Positions 33,287-42,088 of a stretch of DNA of 64,000 bases are shown here, piece after piece (positions within the stretch are counted from its first letter, which is position 1; the number at the start of each line of letters is the position of its first letter). Source of the stretch: Roseibacterium beibuensis (GTDB lineage: Bacteria; Pseudomonadota; Alphaproteobacteria; Rhodobacterales; Rhodobacteraceae); the NCBI RefSeq assembly GCF_039542305.1, contig NZ_BAABHW010000008.1:24015-88014 (forward strand), written 5' to 3'. Both the position numbers and the translations under genes were made by a program. The notes beneath the pieces are model-generated. The model did no database searches and was not told where the DNA came from. It saw only the letters and a list, made by a program, of their open reading frames with translations.

Positions 33287-35641
33287 TCAATGTCCGTGGG
33301 CAAGCGCGGCCTTTGCCATCTGTGGGCCAACCTGCTCACCGCCGGACGGCGGCGCCTTGGCCTCTTGGCTGTTCAGCAGGCGCAGGGCATTGGCCACCAC
33401 CAGCAATGACACTCCTACGTCGGCTGCAATCGCGCCCCACATCGATGCCAGTCCGAACGCGGTAGCGACAACGAAAACGCCCTTGGTCGCCAAGGAAATA
33501 CCGATGTTCTGATGAATGATCGACATTGTCCGGCGCGAATGACCGATCAGCCAAGGCACCTTGCCGAGATCGTCGGTCATCAGGGCTATATCCGCCGTCT
33601 CGATTGCCGCGTCCGAACCAACGGCACCCATTGCGATGGCGTAATGCGCGCGCGCCATGGCCGGGGCGTCGTTGACCCCGTCGCCGATCATGGCCACCAT
33701 CTCATGCGTTTCGACCAGTTCTTCGATGGCAGTCACCTTGTCTTCGGGCAGAAGCTCGGCACGGACCTCGTCGATGCCGACCTCGGCTGCAACAGCGCGC
33801 GCTGTCCGCTCGTTATCACCGGTCAGCATGACGATGGTCTTCACACCCTGCGCGTGAAGCTGCGCCACGATGCCTTTGGCATCCGGGCGGATACGGTCGC
33901 GCAATTCCAAGATGCCGGTGACACCGGTGTCGTCGCCCACGGCAACAAGGGTGCTGCCAGCCCCTTCGATGCGGTCGCGCAAATCCTTCGGAATGGCGTC
34001 GCCGAAACCCTTCTCCTCGGCAAACCGGTCCGACCCCAGCCAGATCGACCGGCCGTCTGTGCGTCCTTCAAGTCCCCTGCCCGGAACGGTTCGGGTATCT
34101 TCCGCGGCGGATACCTTGATGCCGTCGGCTTCTGCCCGCGCAAGAATGGCGCGCGCCAAGGGATGCGAGGAACGTGCCTCCAGCCCAGCGGCGAGGGTCA
34201 TCAGATCTTGCGCCGATGCTTTGCCCAGCGGATGCACCGCCGCCACCTCGGGCTCGCCCATGGTGATCGTGCCGGTCTTGTCCATGGCCAGTGCAGTGGT
34301 CTTGCCCGGTGCCTCAACATATGCACCGCCCTTGATCAGCACCCCGGCCCGCGCTGAGGCGGTGAGTGCAGCGACGATGGAGACCGGTGTCGAGATGACC
34401 AGAGCGCATGGGCAAGCGATCACCAGCAGCACGAGTGCATTGTAGAACCAATAATCCCAGGCCCCCCCGAAAATGAGCGGCGGCAGCAGGGCAATTGCAA
34501 TGGCGAGAGCCATGACGATAGGCGTATAGATGCGGGCGAATTTCGCCACCCACTGCTCCACCGGCGCGCGGCGGGCATGGGCGTCGCCGACCATGCGGAT
34601 AATCTTGGCCAACACGGTGTCCGAGGCGGCCTTCGTGGCGCGCACCGTCAGTGTGCCTTCGCCGTTGATCGTACCGGCATAGACTTCGTCGCCCCGTTCC
34701 TTTGGGACCAGCGCACTCTCTCCGGTGATCGGCGCCTGATCGACGGCCCCTGCCCCATCGACAACCTCACCATCCAATGGGATGCGGTCTCCGCCGCGCA
34801 CGATGAAACGTGCGTTGATAGCAACCGCAGAAGCCGGAACGTCCGCTTCCGAGCCGTCATCATGAAGAACTCTTGCCGTCGGCGGCGCGAGGTCGAGCAG
34901 AGCTGAAACCGCATTCCTCGCACGCCCGACGCTCCAGCTTTCGAGGTAGAGCGAGAGCGAAAAGAAGAACGCGACTGTCGCCGCCTCGAAAAATTCGCCA
35001 AGCCCGATGGCACCGGCCACGGCGACCACCATGAGCAGGTTCATGTCGGGCGACAGCCGCCGAGCGGACGACCATGCCTTGGGTGCCACGAGCCAGACAC
35101 CGAACAGGATCGCAACCGCGAACAGCCCTGCCTCGACCAGTGGCATCGGCGCTTCGCCGTGACCCGCGAAGAGGCCGAGCGCCCCGCCCATGCCAGTCTC
35201 GATGATGTGCCACAGAAATCCCGCGGCCCAGAAGCCTCCACTGAGCGCCGTAAACAGCCGCTGTCTTGCAAGATGGGCCGCCTGGTCGACCGACGCGTTC
35301 TCGGCATCCCAAGGCTTGGCGGTCATGCCGGTGCTTGCGACCAGTTCTGCAATTTCGCCGTCCGATAAACTCTTGGCGCTGTCGAGAATAGTCATCCGCC
35401 CATTGATCACGTCGAACGCGAGATGCTCGGCCCCGCCGATCTTCGGGCCGACCACCTTGTTCAGGATTGCTACCTCCTCGGCGCAATCGAGGCCGGACAC
35501 CTGAAAACTGCGCCCGCCCGCTGGCGCGGGGGTCGCCGGAACGATGTCGCCGCACGTTCCGGCGCTCCCGCAGCAGCTGCCGCCGCTTGTCTGGGCATCT
35601 TCGGCGTGATCGTGGTCGTGACGATGGGTGTCGGGCGGCAT
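33287..35641 (-). CDS. Zn/Cd/Pb P1B-type ATPase (ZntA/CadA-like)
   Basis: 784 residues. N terminus rich in His and Cys (HRHDHDHAED, GSCCGS), then an HMA-like domain with GLDCAEEV. Core motifs: CPC in IACPCALVIST (about 408-410), phosphorylation loop DKTGTIT (about 453) and MIGDGVNDAPA. The CPC type with a His/Cys-rich N terminus fits Zn2+/Cd2+/Pb2+ efflux rather than Cu+. MerR box 4 lies 33 bp upstream. Confidence 0.92.
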   Translation of the reverse strand: MPPDTHRHDHDHAEDAQTSGGSCCGSAGTCGDIVPATPAPAGGRSFQVSGLDCAEEVAILNKVVGPKIGGAEHLAFDVINGRMTILDSAKSLSDGEIAELVASTGMTAKPWDAENASVDQAAHLARQRLFTALSGGFWAAGFLWHIIETGMGGALGLFAGHGEAPMPLVEAGLFAVAILFGVWLVAPKAWSSARRLSPDMNLLMVVAVAGAIGLGEFFEAATVAFFFSLSLYLESWSVGRARNAVSALLDLAPPTARVLHDDGSEADVPASAVAINARFIVRGGDRIPLDGEVVDGAGAVDQAPITGESALVPKERGDEVYAGTINGEGTLTVRATKAASDTVLAKIIRMVGDAHARRAPVEQWVAKFARIYTPIVMALAIAIALLPPLIFGGAWDYWFYNALVLLVIACPCALVISTPVSIVAALTASARAGVLIKGGAYVEAPGKTTALAMDKTGTITMGEPEVAAVHPLGKASAQDLMTLAAGLEARSSHPLARAILARAEADGIKVSAAEDTRTVPGRGLEGRTDGRSIWLGSDRFAEEKGFGDAIPKDLRDRIEGAGSTLVAVGDDTGVTGILELRDRIRPDAKGIVAQLHAQGVKTIVMLTGDNERTARAVAAEVGIDEVRAELLPEDKVTAIEELVETHEMVAMIGDGVNDAPAMARAHYAIAMGAVGSDAAIETADIALMTDDLGKVPWLIGHSRRTMSIIHQNIGISLATKGVFVVATAFGLASMWGAIAADVGVSLLVVANALRLLNSQEAKAPPSGGEQVGPQMAKAALAHGH

Positions 35642-35673
35642 GAATGGACCTCTGGATTCGGGTGCTTTACCAT

Positions 35674-35704
35674 GACATAGCCCCTACAGTAGCTAGAGCT
35701 TCAA
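35674..35704 (-). promoter_or_regulatory. MerR-type promoter/operator 4
   Basis: On the minus strand TTGAAG, 19-bp spacer, TATGTC; the central dyad is imperfect (CCTACAG-TAG-CTAGAGC, 4 of 7 paired). It precedes the P-type ATPase. Confidence 0.7.
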
Positions 35705-35822
35705 GAGCAAAATTCGTTGGTATTTCAGTTTGCATTCTTGCTACACGGTTTGATGACCGGCTCGTTCACCCCTTGAGGCATGAGAACCGATCGAAGGAAA
35801 ACCAGAAACGAAAGGAAGCTCG

Positions 35823-36107
35823 ATGCGGGGTTCGATGCTGAAGCAAAAAATGATGGTTGCGACGGCGCTGTCGCTCCTCGCTGGATGCGCCATTGCTCCA
35901 AGTGGCAGTAGCGACCCGGCGAATGCGATCGGGAATGTGCCTGAGAGCGTGGTGGCAATGGCGGCGCCCGATCAGAATATATCGACCGCCCGCCTCAGGC
36001 CGGAAGACGGCTGCTATTGGTACGAGCACAGCGGCCCGGTGGAGGTGACCTTGCTCCCCCTGCGAACAGCGAACGGCAACCCGATCTGCGCCGCGCGCCC
36101 AACCTGA
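35823..36107 (+). CDS. Small lipoprotein of unknown function
   Basis: 94 residues, AAAGGAAG ribosome site, signal peptide with lipobox LLAGC. The mature part ends with DGCYWYEHSGPVEVTLLPL and has two more cysteines. It is the only rightward gene between boxes 4 and 5. No function recognised; it would be a client of LspA/Lnt. Confidence 0.75.
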   Translation: MRGSMLKQKMMVATALSLLAGCAIAPSGSSDPANAIGNVPESVVAMAAPDQNISTARLRPEDGCYWYEHSGPVEVTLLPLRTANGNPICAARPT

Positions 36108-36152
36108 GATCGATCGACGGACCGCAGGCACGTTGGCCGACCGAGTGCTCCC

Positions 36153-36815
36153 TCAGCTGCGGGCTGTGACGCTGTCCTCTGCCGAATACAGGTGAGCTGT
36201 AGAGCCGAGTTCTACATTCGGATAGAGATCGTTGATGTGGGCCATGACCATCCGCACGCATCCTGAACTCGCGCGACCGCCGATGCTTCTCGGGTAGGGC
36301 GTGCCGTGGATCCGGAGATAGGTGTCGCGATCCCCGACATAGAGATAGAGTGCCCGTGATCCGAGAGCGTTTTCCGGCCCTGGTTCCATACCATCGGCCC
36401 ATTGTGCGTTCACGGGATCGCGTTCGATCATGTTTTGTGTTGGCGTCCAGTGCGGCCACCTGACCTTGCGCTTGATGTTATAAACACCTGGCTCGTAGAG
36501 GTTGCCCCGCGCGATCGCCACGCCGTAGCGCATCGCGGTTCCACCCTGTTCAATGTGGTAGAGATATCGCGCGACCGCATCGACATGGATATCTCCCGGC
36601 ACGAGACCGGCCTTCGCGACCACACGTTGCGGTAGGAACCGCGGGTGCAATCCCCATGGGTTGGAAGTCTCGGCAACATAACCCTGAGGCGTCACCTGTG
36701 CGTCCCATTCAGCCTTCTGAGCCTCGGTGGGCCAAGTGTCGGCAAAAGCCATACCGGGACCGGTCACCGAAAAAAGCGCCGTTGTTGTCTGAATGAAGTG
36801 TCGTCTTGTCAGCAT
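36153..36815 (-). CDS. L,D-transpeptidase, third of three
   Basis: 220 residues with Tat-like start (LTRRHFIQTT) and signal peptide. YkuD motifs: YLRIHGTPYP and ASSGCVRMVMAHINDLY, with Cys in SSGC and the usual Arg. Closest in layout to ErfK/YbiS-type enzymes. MerR box 5 (36877-36907) is 62 bp upstream. Confidence 0.9.
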   Translation of the reverse strand: MLTRRHFIQTTTALFSVTGPGMAFADTWPTEAQKAEWDAQVTPQGYVAETSNPWGLHPRFLPQRVVAKAGLVPGDIHVDAVARYLYHIEQGGTAMRYGVAIARGNLYEPGVYNIKRKVRWPHWTPTQNMIERDPVNAQWADGMEPGPENALGSRALYLYVGDRDTYLRIHGTPYPRSIGGRASSGCVRMVMAHINDLYPNVELGSTAHLYSAEDSVTARS

Positions 36816-36876
36816 TTCGTACCCTTTCGGTTCTCAACGGCGATTGATGGCAAGAACGGTATGTGTTCTCCTTGAA

Positions 36877-36907
36877 CAGATAGGACTTCTAGTGGCTAGA
36901 GGTTCAA
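36877..36907 (-). promoter_or_regulatory. MerR-type promoter/operator 5
   Basis: On the minus strand TTGAAC, 19-bp spacer, TATCTG; near-perfect dyad CTTCTAG-TGG-CTAGAGG (36886-36902). Serves the third L,D-transpeptidase. Confidence 0.78.
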
Positions 36908-37346
36908 GGGCAAATTTTCGTAAGTAGACATGCGATCCTTGCAGTTTCCAGTTTGCTAGGGAGGAGAAAACTGCTCGCACAATACCTGGTCCGAAGTTGC
37001 GCAGCGACAATTCGTTAAGTCGCAGATTGTTTGGAAATTTAGGCACAGCGGCTTCGATATCGCGACCATGAGATCGGGAACGTCACGGCACAGGGAACTT
37101 GCGCCACTCGCAAATGCTACGATGCCATCTCTGGCTCCGGCTCTTATTCCGTTATTTCGCCCCGTTACAACCTTCACCCACTGGAGCTTCAAGCGATCAA
37201 TTGTCACAAAAACGTGAGACGAATGGCTAACGAACGCTTTGGGCTGGAAAAGCCTTGTCGCATTCGAACGGAAAGTGGCTTAAACGATCATCTGGGGCGG
37301 CACTAAAGCGTGCCAGGTCAAGCCGGTGTCAGCCTCGACAAATGAC
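36908..37346. other. Intergenic region without recognisable gene
   Basis: About 440 bp of lower-GC sequence at the right edge of the metal island. Short open frames exist on both strands but none has a convincing start, ribosome site or familiar sequence. It may hold decayed sequence marking the island boundary. Confidence 0.3.
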
Positions 37347-38417
37347 CTATATTAGGTCAGCTTTCCACATGCGATACCTCCCGTTCCCCGTCACCTCGCG
37401 GATCAAACCGCTTGACTCCATCCATGCGAGATTGCGCTGAATGGCGGCGCGGCTGGCTCCGGTCATGGCCTCAGCCATCGGGGCGGAGACCAAGGGCCAT
37501 TCCGTGAAAACCTTTCGCAAGGCAACCGGCGTGCGGCCAGATAATTGCGCCATGACGTTTTCTGCCCGCCCGATCCACACTTCAATATCATCAAGTGTTC
37601 GCATCGCCGTTAGAATTGCGCTGTTCATCCCATCCAACCAGCGGGCCAAACGCTCGGGTGGCAAGCCCGAAACGCGCAGCCCCCCGGCCCCGGCCATAGC
37701 GAGCGGCGCGAAGATGGCACCGCTTCCATCGCTGGTCGCGATCCTAGACGCGGTGACGGCAGCTTCGATCTGGTCGCCGTGGCGTCCGAGGCCCGCCAAG
37801 CTCCACAGGTGATACCCCATGCACGCCCGCGTGATCGGGTGGAGACCCTTTGCGGCTGCCATGACGTCCAGCCACCCACCCGCGCGATCCTCGAAACGCT
37901 CAGCGCTGTCTTCAATGTTCTCGGGGTCGCGGCGATCCAGAAAAGCGGCCAGGTCAGCCATCGGTCCGGGACCGCCTGTCAAGCGCCGAACAGCCCATCC
38001 AACGCGTGCCAAGGCATTTGGGTCATCCTGCGCACCTGACAGCCGCATGGATACCCAGAGCGCCAGACGATCAGTACTCACCCGATCTCCTGCGACCCAG
38101 CTGAGGGCCGCTGCCTCGACAAGAGCGAGGCGATGCCGCCAGCCTTCCGGGCCGCGCAGCAGCCGGTCATCCAGAGCTCCCAGGCGTCCAGCCACCTTTG
38201 CTAGCCGCGCAGCGTGAACGCCTTCTGCCTTTGCCCAGTCTTCGATGACGGCAGTGTCCGGCGGTTCTGCACGCGGCCCGGGAGGCAAATCATCTGGTTC
38301 TTCTTCGAATGGTCCCGGCAGAAACCAGAGATCCTTTTCGTGAGCCTCTGCATCCTCCTCGGTAGTGATGAGGGGGTCGTCGTAACCATCAGTCAAAATA
38401 GAGGCTCTCGTATTCAT
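37347..38417 (-). CDS. Plasmid HTH protein, RHE_PE00001/DUF1612-like
   Basis: 356 residues. An acidic, proline-rich N terminus (about 60 residues) precedes a helical middle and a C-terminal winged helix (MTGASRAAIQRNLAWMESSGLIREVTG). The arrangement resembles a conserved family on alphaproteobacterial plasmids annotated as RHE_PE00001 or DUF1612; I recall this rather than having searched it. A perfect 10-bp inverted repeat abuts its start codon, suggesting autoregulation. Confidence 0.65.
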   Translation of the reverse strand: MNTRASILTDGYDDPLITTEEDAEAHEKDLWFLPGPFEEEPDDLPPGPRAEPPDTAVIEDWAKAEGVHAARLAKVAGRLGALDDRLLRGPEGWRHRLALVEAAALSWVAGDRVSTDRLALWVSMRLSGAQDDPNALARVGWAVRRLTGGPGPMADLAAFLDRRDPENIEDSAERFEDRAGGWLDVMAAAKGLHPITRACMGYHLWSLAGLGRHGDQIEAAVTASRIATSDGSGAIFAPLAMAGAGGLRVSGLPPERLARWLDGMNSAILTAMRTLDDIEVWIGRAENVMAQLSGRTPVALRKVFTEWPLVSAPMAEAMTGASRAAIQRNLAWMESSGLIREVTGNGRYRMWKADLI

Positions 38418-38445
38418 ATGTGCAAAATACTGTTCTTTTGCACAT
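38418..38445. promoter_or_regulatory. Operator-like inverted repeat before the 37347-38417 gene
   Basis: ATGTGCAAAA and TTTTGCACAT, perfect 10-bp arms with an 8-bp spacer, directly adjacent to the start codon. Likely bound by the encoded HTH protein. Confidence 0.6.
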
Positions 38446-38595
38446 TACCCAAGTGATTTTGTGGCGGTTGCCTACGCCCTTTATATAGTACGCTCGCGCG
38501 ACTGCCGGCGGAACCTCTCAGATCGCGCTCAGCGCTAGGGAACCAAGGGTCTTAGGATGAACGCGACGAGAGAGCACCTATTTGCATTCGTTTAC

Positions 38596-38641
38596 AAACG
38601 GTCGTTTATTTATGATACCTTAAACTGCAAACGGCCTGTTT
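38596..38641. promoter_or_regulatory. Possible res-type recombination site
   Basis: Two related inverted repeats, AAACGGTCGTTT (38596-38607) and AAACGGCCTGTTT (38629-38641), immediately in front of the serine recombinase gene, where resolvases usually have their sites. Confidence 0.35.
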
Positions 38642-38643
38642 TG

Positions 38644-39528
38644 ATGCCCCTGATCGGCTACGCGCGCGTCTCGACCGAGGATCAGACCCCCCTGCCCCAG
38701 TCGCAGGCCCTGAAATCCGCGGGCTGCGTCGAGATCCATGAGGAACAAGCCTCGGGCGGTAATCGTGCGCGGCCCGTGCTGGCCCGTGTGCTGGAGCGGA
38801 TAGGCAAAGGCGACACGCTTGTCGTTGTGCGCATCGACCGCCTGGCGCGCTCTCTGTCGCACCTGCTGGAGGTGATCGAGCGGCTGGAGGCCAAGGGCGC
38901 TTTCTTCCGCTCGCTCACCGATCCGATCGACACGTCCTCACCGCAGGGTAAGTTCACCCTGCAAGTCCTGGGCGCCGCGGCGGAGTTCGAGCGCGCCCTG
39001 ATCCGCGAACGCACCAAGGCGGGGCTGGCCTCGGCGCGCAGCAAGGGGCGGGTCGGTGGCAACCCCGGTCTGCGCGCCCGCGATCCCGCGGCGCTGCGCA
39101 AGGTGCGGCTGGCGAGGCAGGACGGCTACATGGAGCGGCTGAACGAGACGGCGCAGGACTGGGTGCCCCATGTCCGCCGCCTACGGCCCGACATGGCTTG
39201 GGAGGATGTGCTGCGCATCATCAACGGCCCCCTGCCCCGCGAGCGCCAATGGACGCAGAGCCGCCTGCTGCGCGCCGTGAACGCGTATGTGCGGGATGGG
39301 TTCCTGGAAGAATCCGTGCTGGGCCGTGCCGGTCGTCGCGATACCGACGACCGCTTGCCCGCCATCGTGGCCGGCATCAAGGGCGCAAACCCGGAGATCA
39401 CGCTGCAAGAGATCTGCAACAGGCTCGAGAAAATGCGGGAACGGACGCCGCGTGGGCGGACCACCTGGCAACCGTCATCCGTGAAGATGCTGTTGGAGCG
39501 AGCCGAGAGGCTGGGGCTGCTTGATTGA
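38644..39528 (+). CDS. Serine recombinase/resolvase
   Basis: About 294 residues. The resolvase N terminus MPLIGYARVSTEDQ contains the catalytic Ser; RIDRLARS and EFERALIRERTKAGL follow at the expected spacing. The C-terminal 130 residues are longer than in a classic Tn3 resolvase, with no zinc ribbon. Probably resolves plasmid dimers or belonged to a transposon. ATG at 38644 fits the family; an ATG at 38557 would add 29 atypical residues. Confidence 0.85.
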   Translation: MPLIGYARVSTEDQTPLPQSQALKSAGCVEIHEEQASGGNRARPVLARVLERIGKGDTLVVVRIDRLARSLSHLLEVIERLEAKGAFFRSLTDPIDTSSPQGKFTLQVLGAAAEFERALIRERTKAGLASARSKGRVGGNPGLRARDPAALRKVRLARQDGYMERLNETAQDWVPHVRRLRPDMAWEDVLRIINGPLPRERQWTQSRLLRAVNAYVRDGFLEESVLGRAGRRDTDDRLPAIVAGIKGANPEITLQEICNRLEKMRERTPRGRTTWQPSSVKMLLERAERLGLLD

Positions 39529-39784
39529 AGTCGCGGGAATCGCCATGCGATTCTCATGATCTGCAGTCCGTAGGCGTCCACAATACATGTTGTGGCCACG
39601 ACGCCACGACCCACGAGCTGTTGAAGTATGCTGCGAACAGGGTCACCCAACGCACTGATACTTAATGGTTTTCTCTCGTCAGAAATCAGCCCCTTCAACG
39701 CGCATACACCGTTCAACGGTTTGGGCTGGATTTACTCACCAAAACTGTTAAGGTCTACAAAACAATAAAGACTTGAGGGCAGTG
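39529..39784. other. Region upstream of repA
   Basis: 256 bp without a gene. It ends in AT-rich sequence (AAAACAATAAAG) before the repA start, where the repABC promoter is expected. No copy of the 16-bp partition palindrome was seen here. Confidence 0.4.
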
Positions 39785-40966
39785 ATGAGCGGGATACGAG
39801 CCTCTCAAAGATTCGATGTCATGTCCAAGCGGCTTGGTAGCCGGTTGCGAGAACATGCTCAGGAGACTTTTCCACCGGATGCCCAGAAGGGTCTCCGCCG
39901 CTTCGCGATGCGGGAAGCGGCAGATCTCCTACGGCTCAACCAGAACACCTTCCGCCACCATGTGTCAAACCTCGAAGGCTTTCCCGAAGGTATACTCGAG
40001 GGTGGCAACCGCCGCAGTTTCTCTGCCGAGGAAATGGTCGAGGCCCAACGCGTCCTTCTTGAGACGGGCAGGATTAAGCCCGATGAGCACCCTCACAGAA
40101 GAGCCGGCGAACCGTGCCAGGTCGTGACAATCTTCAACCTGAAGGGCGGGTCCGCAAAAACTTCGACCGTAGCTCATGTTGGTCAGCTACTGGGCCTTCG
40201 CGGCTATCGGGTCCTGCTGATCGACCTCGACAGCCAGGCAAGTCTGACAAACCTGTTTGGGGTGACTCCTGAACTCGATCCGGACATGCCGACCTCCTAC
40301 GATCTGATCCGGTCGGAAGGTCCCCTGCCCGCCTCCGAAATCATTCGCAAAACGAACTTTCCAACGGTCGACCTTATCCCCGCCTCCATGGACATCATGG
40401 AGTACGAGTTTGAGGTCGCTTTGAGCTTCAGACACGGAGCCACCACGTTCCACAGCCGGATCCGCGAAGCACTTGAGCCTGTTCTGGACAGATATGACGT
40501 GGTGATCTTCGACACCCCGCCTCAGCTGAATTTCTCGGTGATCTCTGCCCTCTTTGCCTCCACCGGGGTCCTGATCCCGCTCAACGCGTCCATGCTTGAT
40601 GTCATGTCCCTGGCGAGCTTCCTCGGTATGGCGAGCAACCTGATGGGTGTCGTCGAGGCGCATGCTCCCGAACACGGTCTGAACTTCGTGCGCGTGCTGA
40701 TCACCCGCTACGAGAATACCGACGGTCCACAGGTCCAGATCTCGTCTCTGCTTCGGACGGTCCTTGGCGATGCGGTCTTGCCGGCCGAGTTCCTGAAGTC
40801 GACAGCGGTAGGTGATGCCGCCAACACGCAGCAGAGCATCTTTGAGGTCGAACCTCGCGACGTAAACCGCAGAACCTACGAGCGTGCGATCGAGTCCGTT
40901 TCGCGTGTGACCGACGAAGTCGAACGCGAAATCCTCAAGGCATGGGGGCGTAGCCATGGCGCGTAA
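39785..40966 (+). CDS. repA: RepA, ParA-type partition ATPase of repABC
   Basis: About 393 residues. N-terminal HTH region (REAADLLRLNQNTFRHHV) then deviant Walker A KGGSAKTS (from K120), DLDSQASLTNL and IFDTPPQLNFS. RepA segregates the plasmid and represses the operon. ATG at 39785 chosen over GTG 39782 and TTG 39773. Overlaps repB by 11 bp. Confidence 0.93.
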   Translation: MSGIRASQRFDVMSKRLGSRLREHAQETFPPDAQKGLRRFAMREAADLLRLNQNTFRHHVSNLEGFPEGILEGGNRRSFSAEEMVEAQRVLLETGRIKPDEHPHRRAGEPCQVVTIFNLKGGSAKTSTVAHVGQLLGLRGYRVLLIDLDSQASLTNLFGVTPELDPDMPTSYDLIRSEGPLPASEIIRKTNFPTVDLIPASMDIMEYEFEVALSFRHGATTFHSRIREALEPVLDRYDVVIFDTPPQLNFSVISALFASTGVLIPLNASMLDVMSLASFLGMASNLMGVVEAHAPEHGLNFVRVLITRYENTDGPQVQISSLLRTVLGDAVLPAEFLKSTAVGDAANTQQSIFEVEPRDVNRRTYERAIESVSRVTDEVEREILKAWGRSHGA

Positions 40967-41885
40967 GGTCTTCGGAGACTCTCTCAAGAACGCGATGGGC
41001 AACGCCGCAACGCCGGACGAAGGTGCGGATCTTGATCTGAAGCGCACGAGCCCAACTGTCGCTCGTGCGCAAGCATCCGTGCTGGAAGAAGACAAGCACG
41101 CCACGCGCCTGATCGACCCGAGCATTGTGCGGATGTCCGCGGTCATGGACCGTATCGATCCGAGCGATGGCCTCGAGGAACTTGTGTCCTCGATCCGAGA
41201 GCATGGGCAAAAGGTTCCCATTCTTGTCCGCCGAACCCAGGATGGCGCACTTGAGATCGTCTACGGGCGCCGTCGCCTTCTTGCCTGTCGTGAGCTTGGT
41301 CAGAAGGTGCGGGCCACGGTCATGGAAATGACCGAAGAGGAAGCACTGATCGCCCAGGGCGTGGAGAACAATGCGCGCCAAGACCCATCGTTTATCGAGA
41401 GGGCTCTATTCGTCGCCGGCATCATTCGGGAACTTGGGAAAACAGACGAAACGCGCAAGAACGCCCAGACCATCGCCTATCGGGCACTCCAGATCGATGA
41501 ATCTCTCGTCTCTCGGATGAACCGTATCGCGACGGGCATTCCGATGGAGCTGATCCAGGCCATCGGACCAGCACATGGCGTTGGTCGGCGGGTCTGGGAG
41601 AAGCTTTTCAGGCTGTGCGAGAAGGACGTCTCGAGAGCCAAGGAAGTCGCCCGCGAAATCCCCCGTAGCTTGCCTGGCCCAGAGCGGCTTGACGCAGCGG
41701 TTACGCTACTCACGGCCACCAAGACAACTCCGCCCAAGGCTGAGCCAGGTGAGCGCGTGAAGATCGGCCGCAAAGGCAATCGCATCACTATCGATGTGGA
41801 CGCTGATCTTGCTCCACGCGTCGAAGAGGCGGTCCGAAAGCTGATCGAAGAGCTTCTTGACCGCGGTCAAGACGGCCCAAAGTGA
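40956..41885 (+). CDS. repB: RepB, ParB-type partition protein of repABC
   Basis: 309 residues. ParB N-terminal nuclease-like domain (YGRRRLLACRELGQKVRATV, QGVENNARQDPSFIERA) and a central HTH (ALQIDESLVSRMNRIA). It binds the palindromic sites; one copy lies inside its own 3' end. Highly charged C terminus for dimerisation. Confidence 0.93.
   Translation: MARKVFGDSLKNAMGNAATPDEGADLDLKRTSPTVARAQASVLEEDKHATRLIDPSIVRMSAVMDRIDPSDGLEELVSSIREHGQKVPILVRRTQDGALEIVYGRRRLLACRELGQKVRATVMEMTEEEALIAQGVENNARQDPSFIERALFVAGIIRELGKTDETRKNAQTIAYRALQIDESLVSRMNRIATGIPMELIQAIGPAHGVGRRVWEKLFRLCEKDVSRAKEVAREIPRSLPGPERLDAAVTLLTATKTTPPKAEPGERVKIGRKGNRITIDVDADLAPRVEEAVRKLIEELLDRGQDGPK
41856..41871. repeat. parS: Partition-site palindrome, copy 1
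   Basis: CTTGACCGCGGTCAAG inside the last codons of repB. Matches the internal positions of the RepABC parS consensus GTTNNCNGCNNNNAAC, with the outer G/C swapped. Confidence 0.75.
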
Positions 41886-41896
41886 CGACCCCGTGT

Positions 41897-41912
41897 CTTG
41901 ACCGCGGTCAAG
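41897..41912. repeat. parS: Partition-site palindrome, copy 2
   Basis: CTTGACCGCGGTCAAG between repB and repC; here the dyad extends to 22 bp (41894-41915). Confidence 0.78.
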
Positions 41913-41954
41913 ACATCAAGAGCAACGAGCAGAAAACGAAAGGAGGAACGGCTA

Positions 41955-42010
41955 GAAAAGGAAAGACCCCCCGAAAGCGGTGCTTCCGAAGGGCCTCAAT
42001 CAGTCTCGAC
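41955..42010 (-). ncRNA. Counter-transcribed RNA of the repABC operon (incompatibility RNA)
   Basis: On the minus strand TTGAAC (42045-42040), 17-bp spacer and TATCAA (42022-42017) form a promoter. About 15-50 bases later a 12-bp stem with ACC loop (41967-41993) is followed by TCTTTCCTTTTC, a Rho-independent terminator. Position, strand and length match the ctRNA that limits repC expression in repABC plasmids. Confidence 0.8.
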
Positions 42011-42039
42011 ACCTGATTGATACCCCCAAAACGAATCGA

Positions 42040-42088
42040 GTTCAACACCGCTCGCGGTGAACGGGGAAGCTTTTTCTTCCGAAACACC
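42040..42088 (+). promoter_or_regulatory. repC leader with possible ribosome-site sequestering stem
   Basis: GGAAG and CTTCC (42066-42080) can pair just before the repC start, and ACCGC/GCGGT pair at 42046-42059. Such stems are expected in the ctRNA-controlled repC leader. Confidence 0.5.

Noticed and set aside
36956..37207. Small gene in the gap right of the metal island
   Set aside because: No ribosome site, no homology I recognise and atypical composition.
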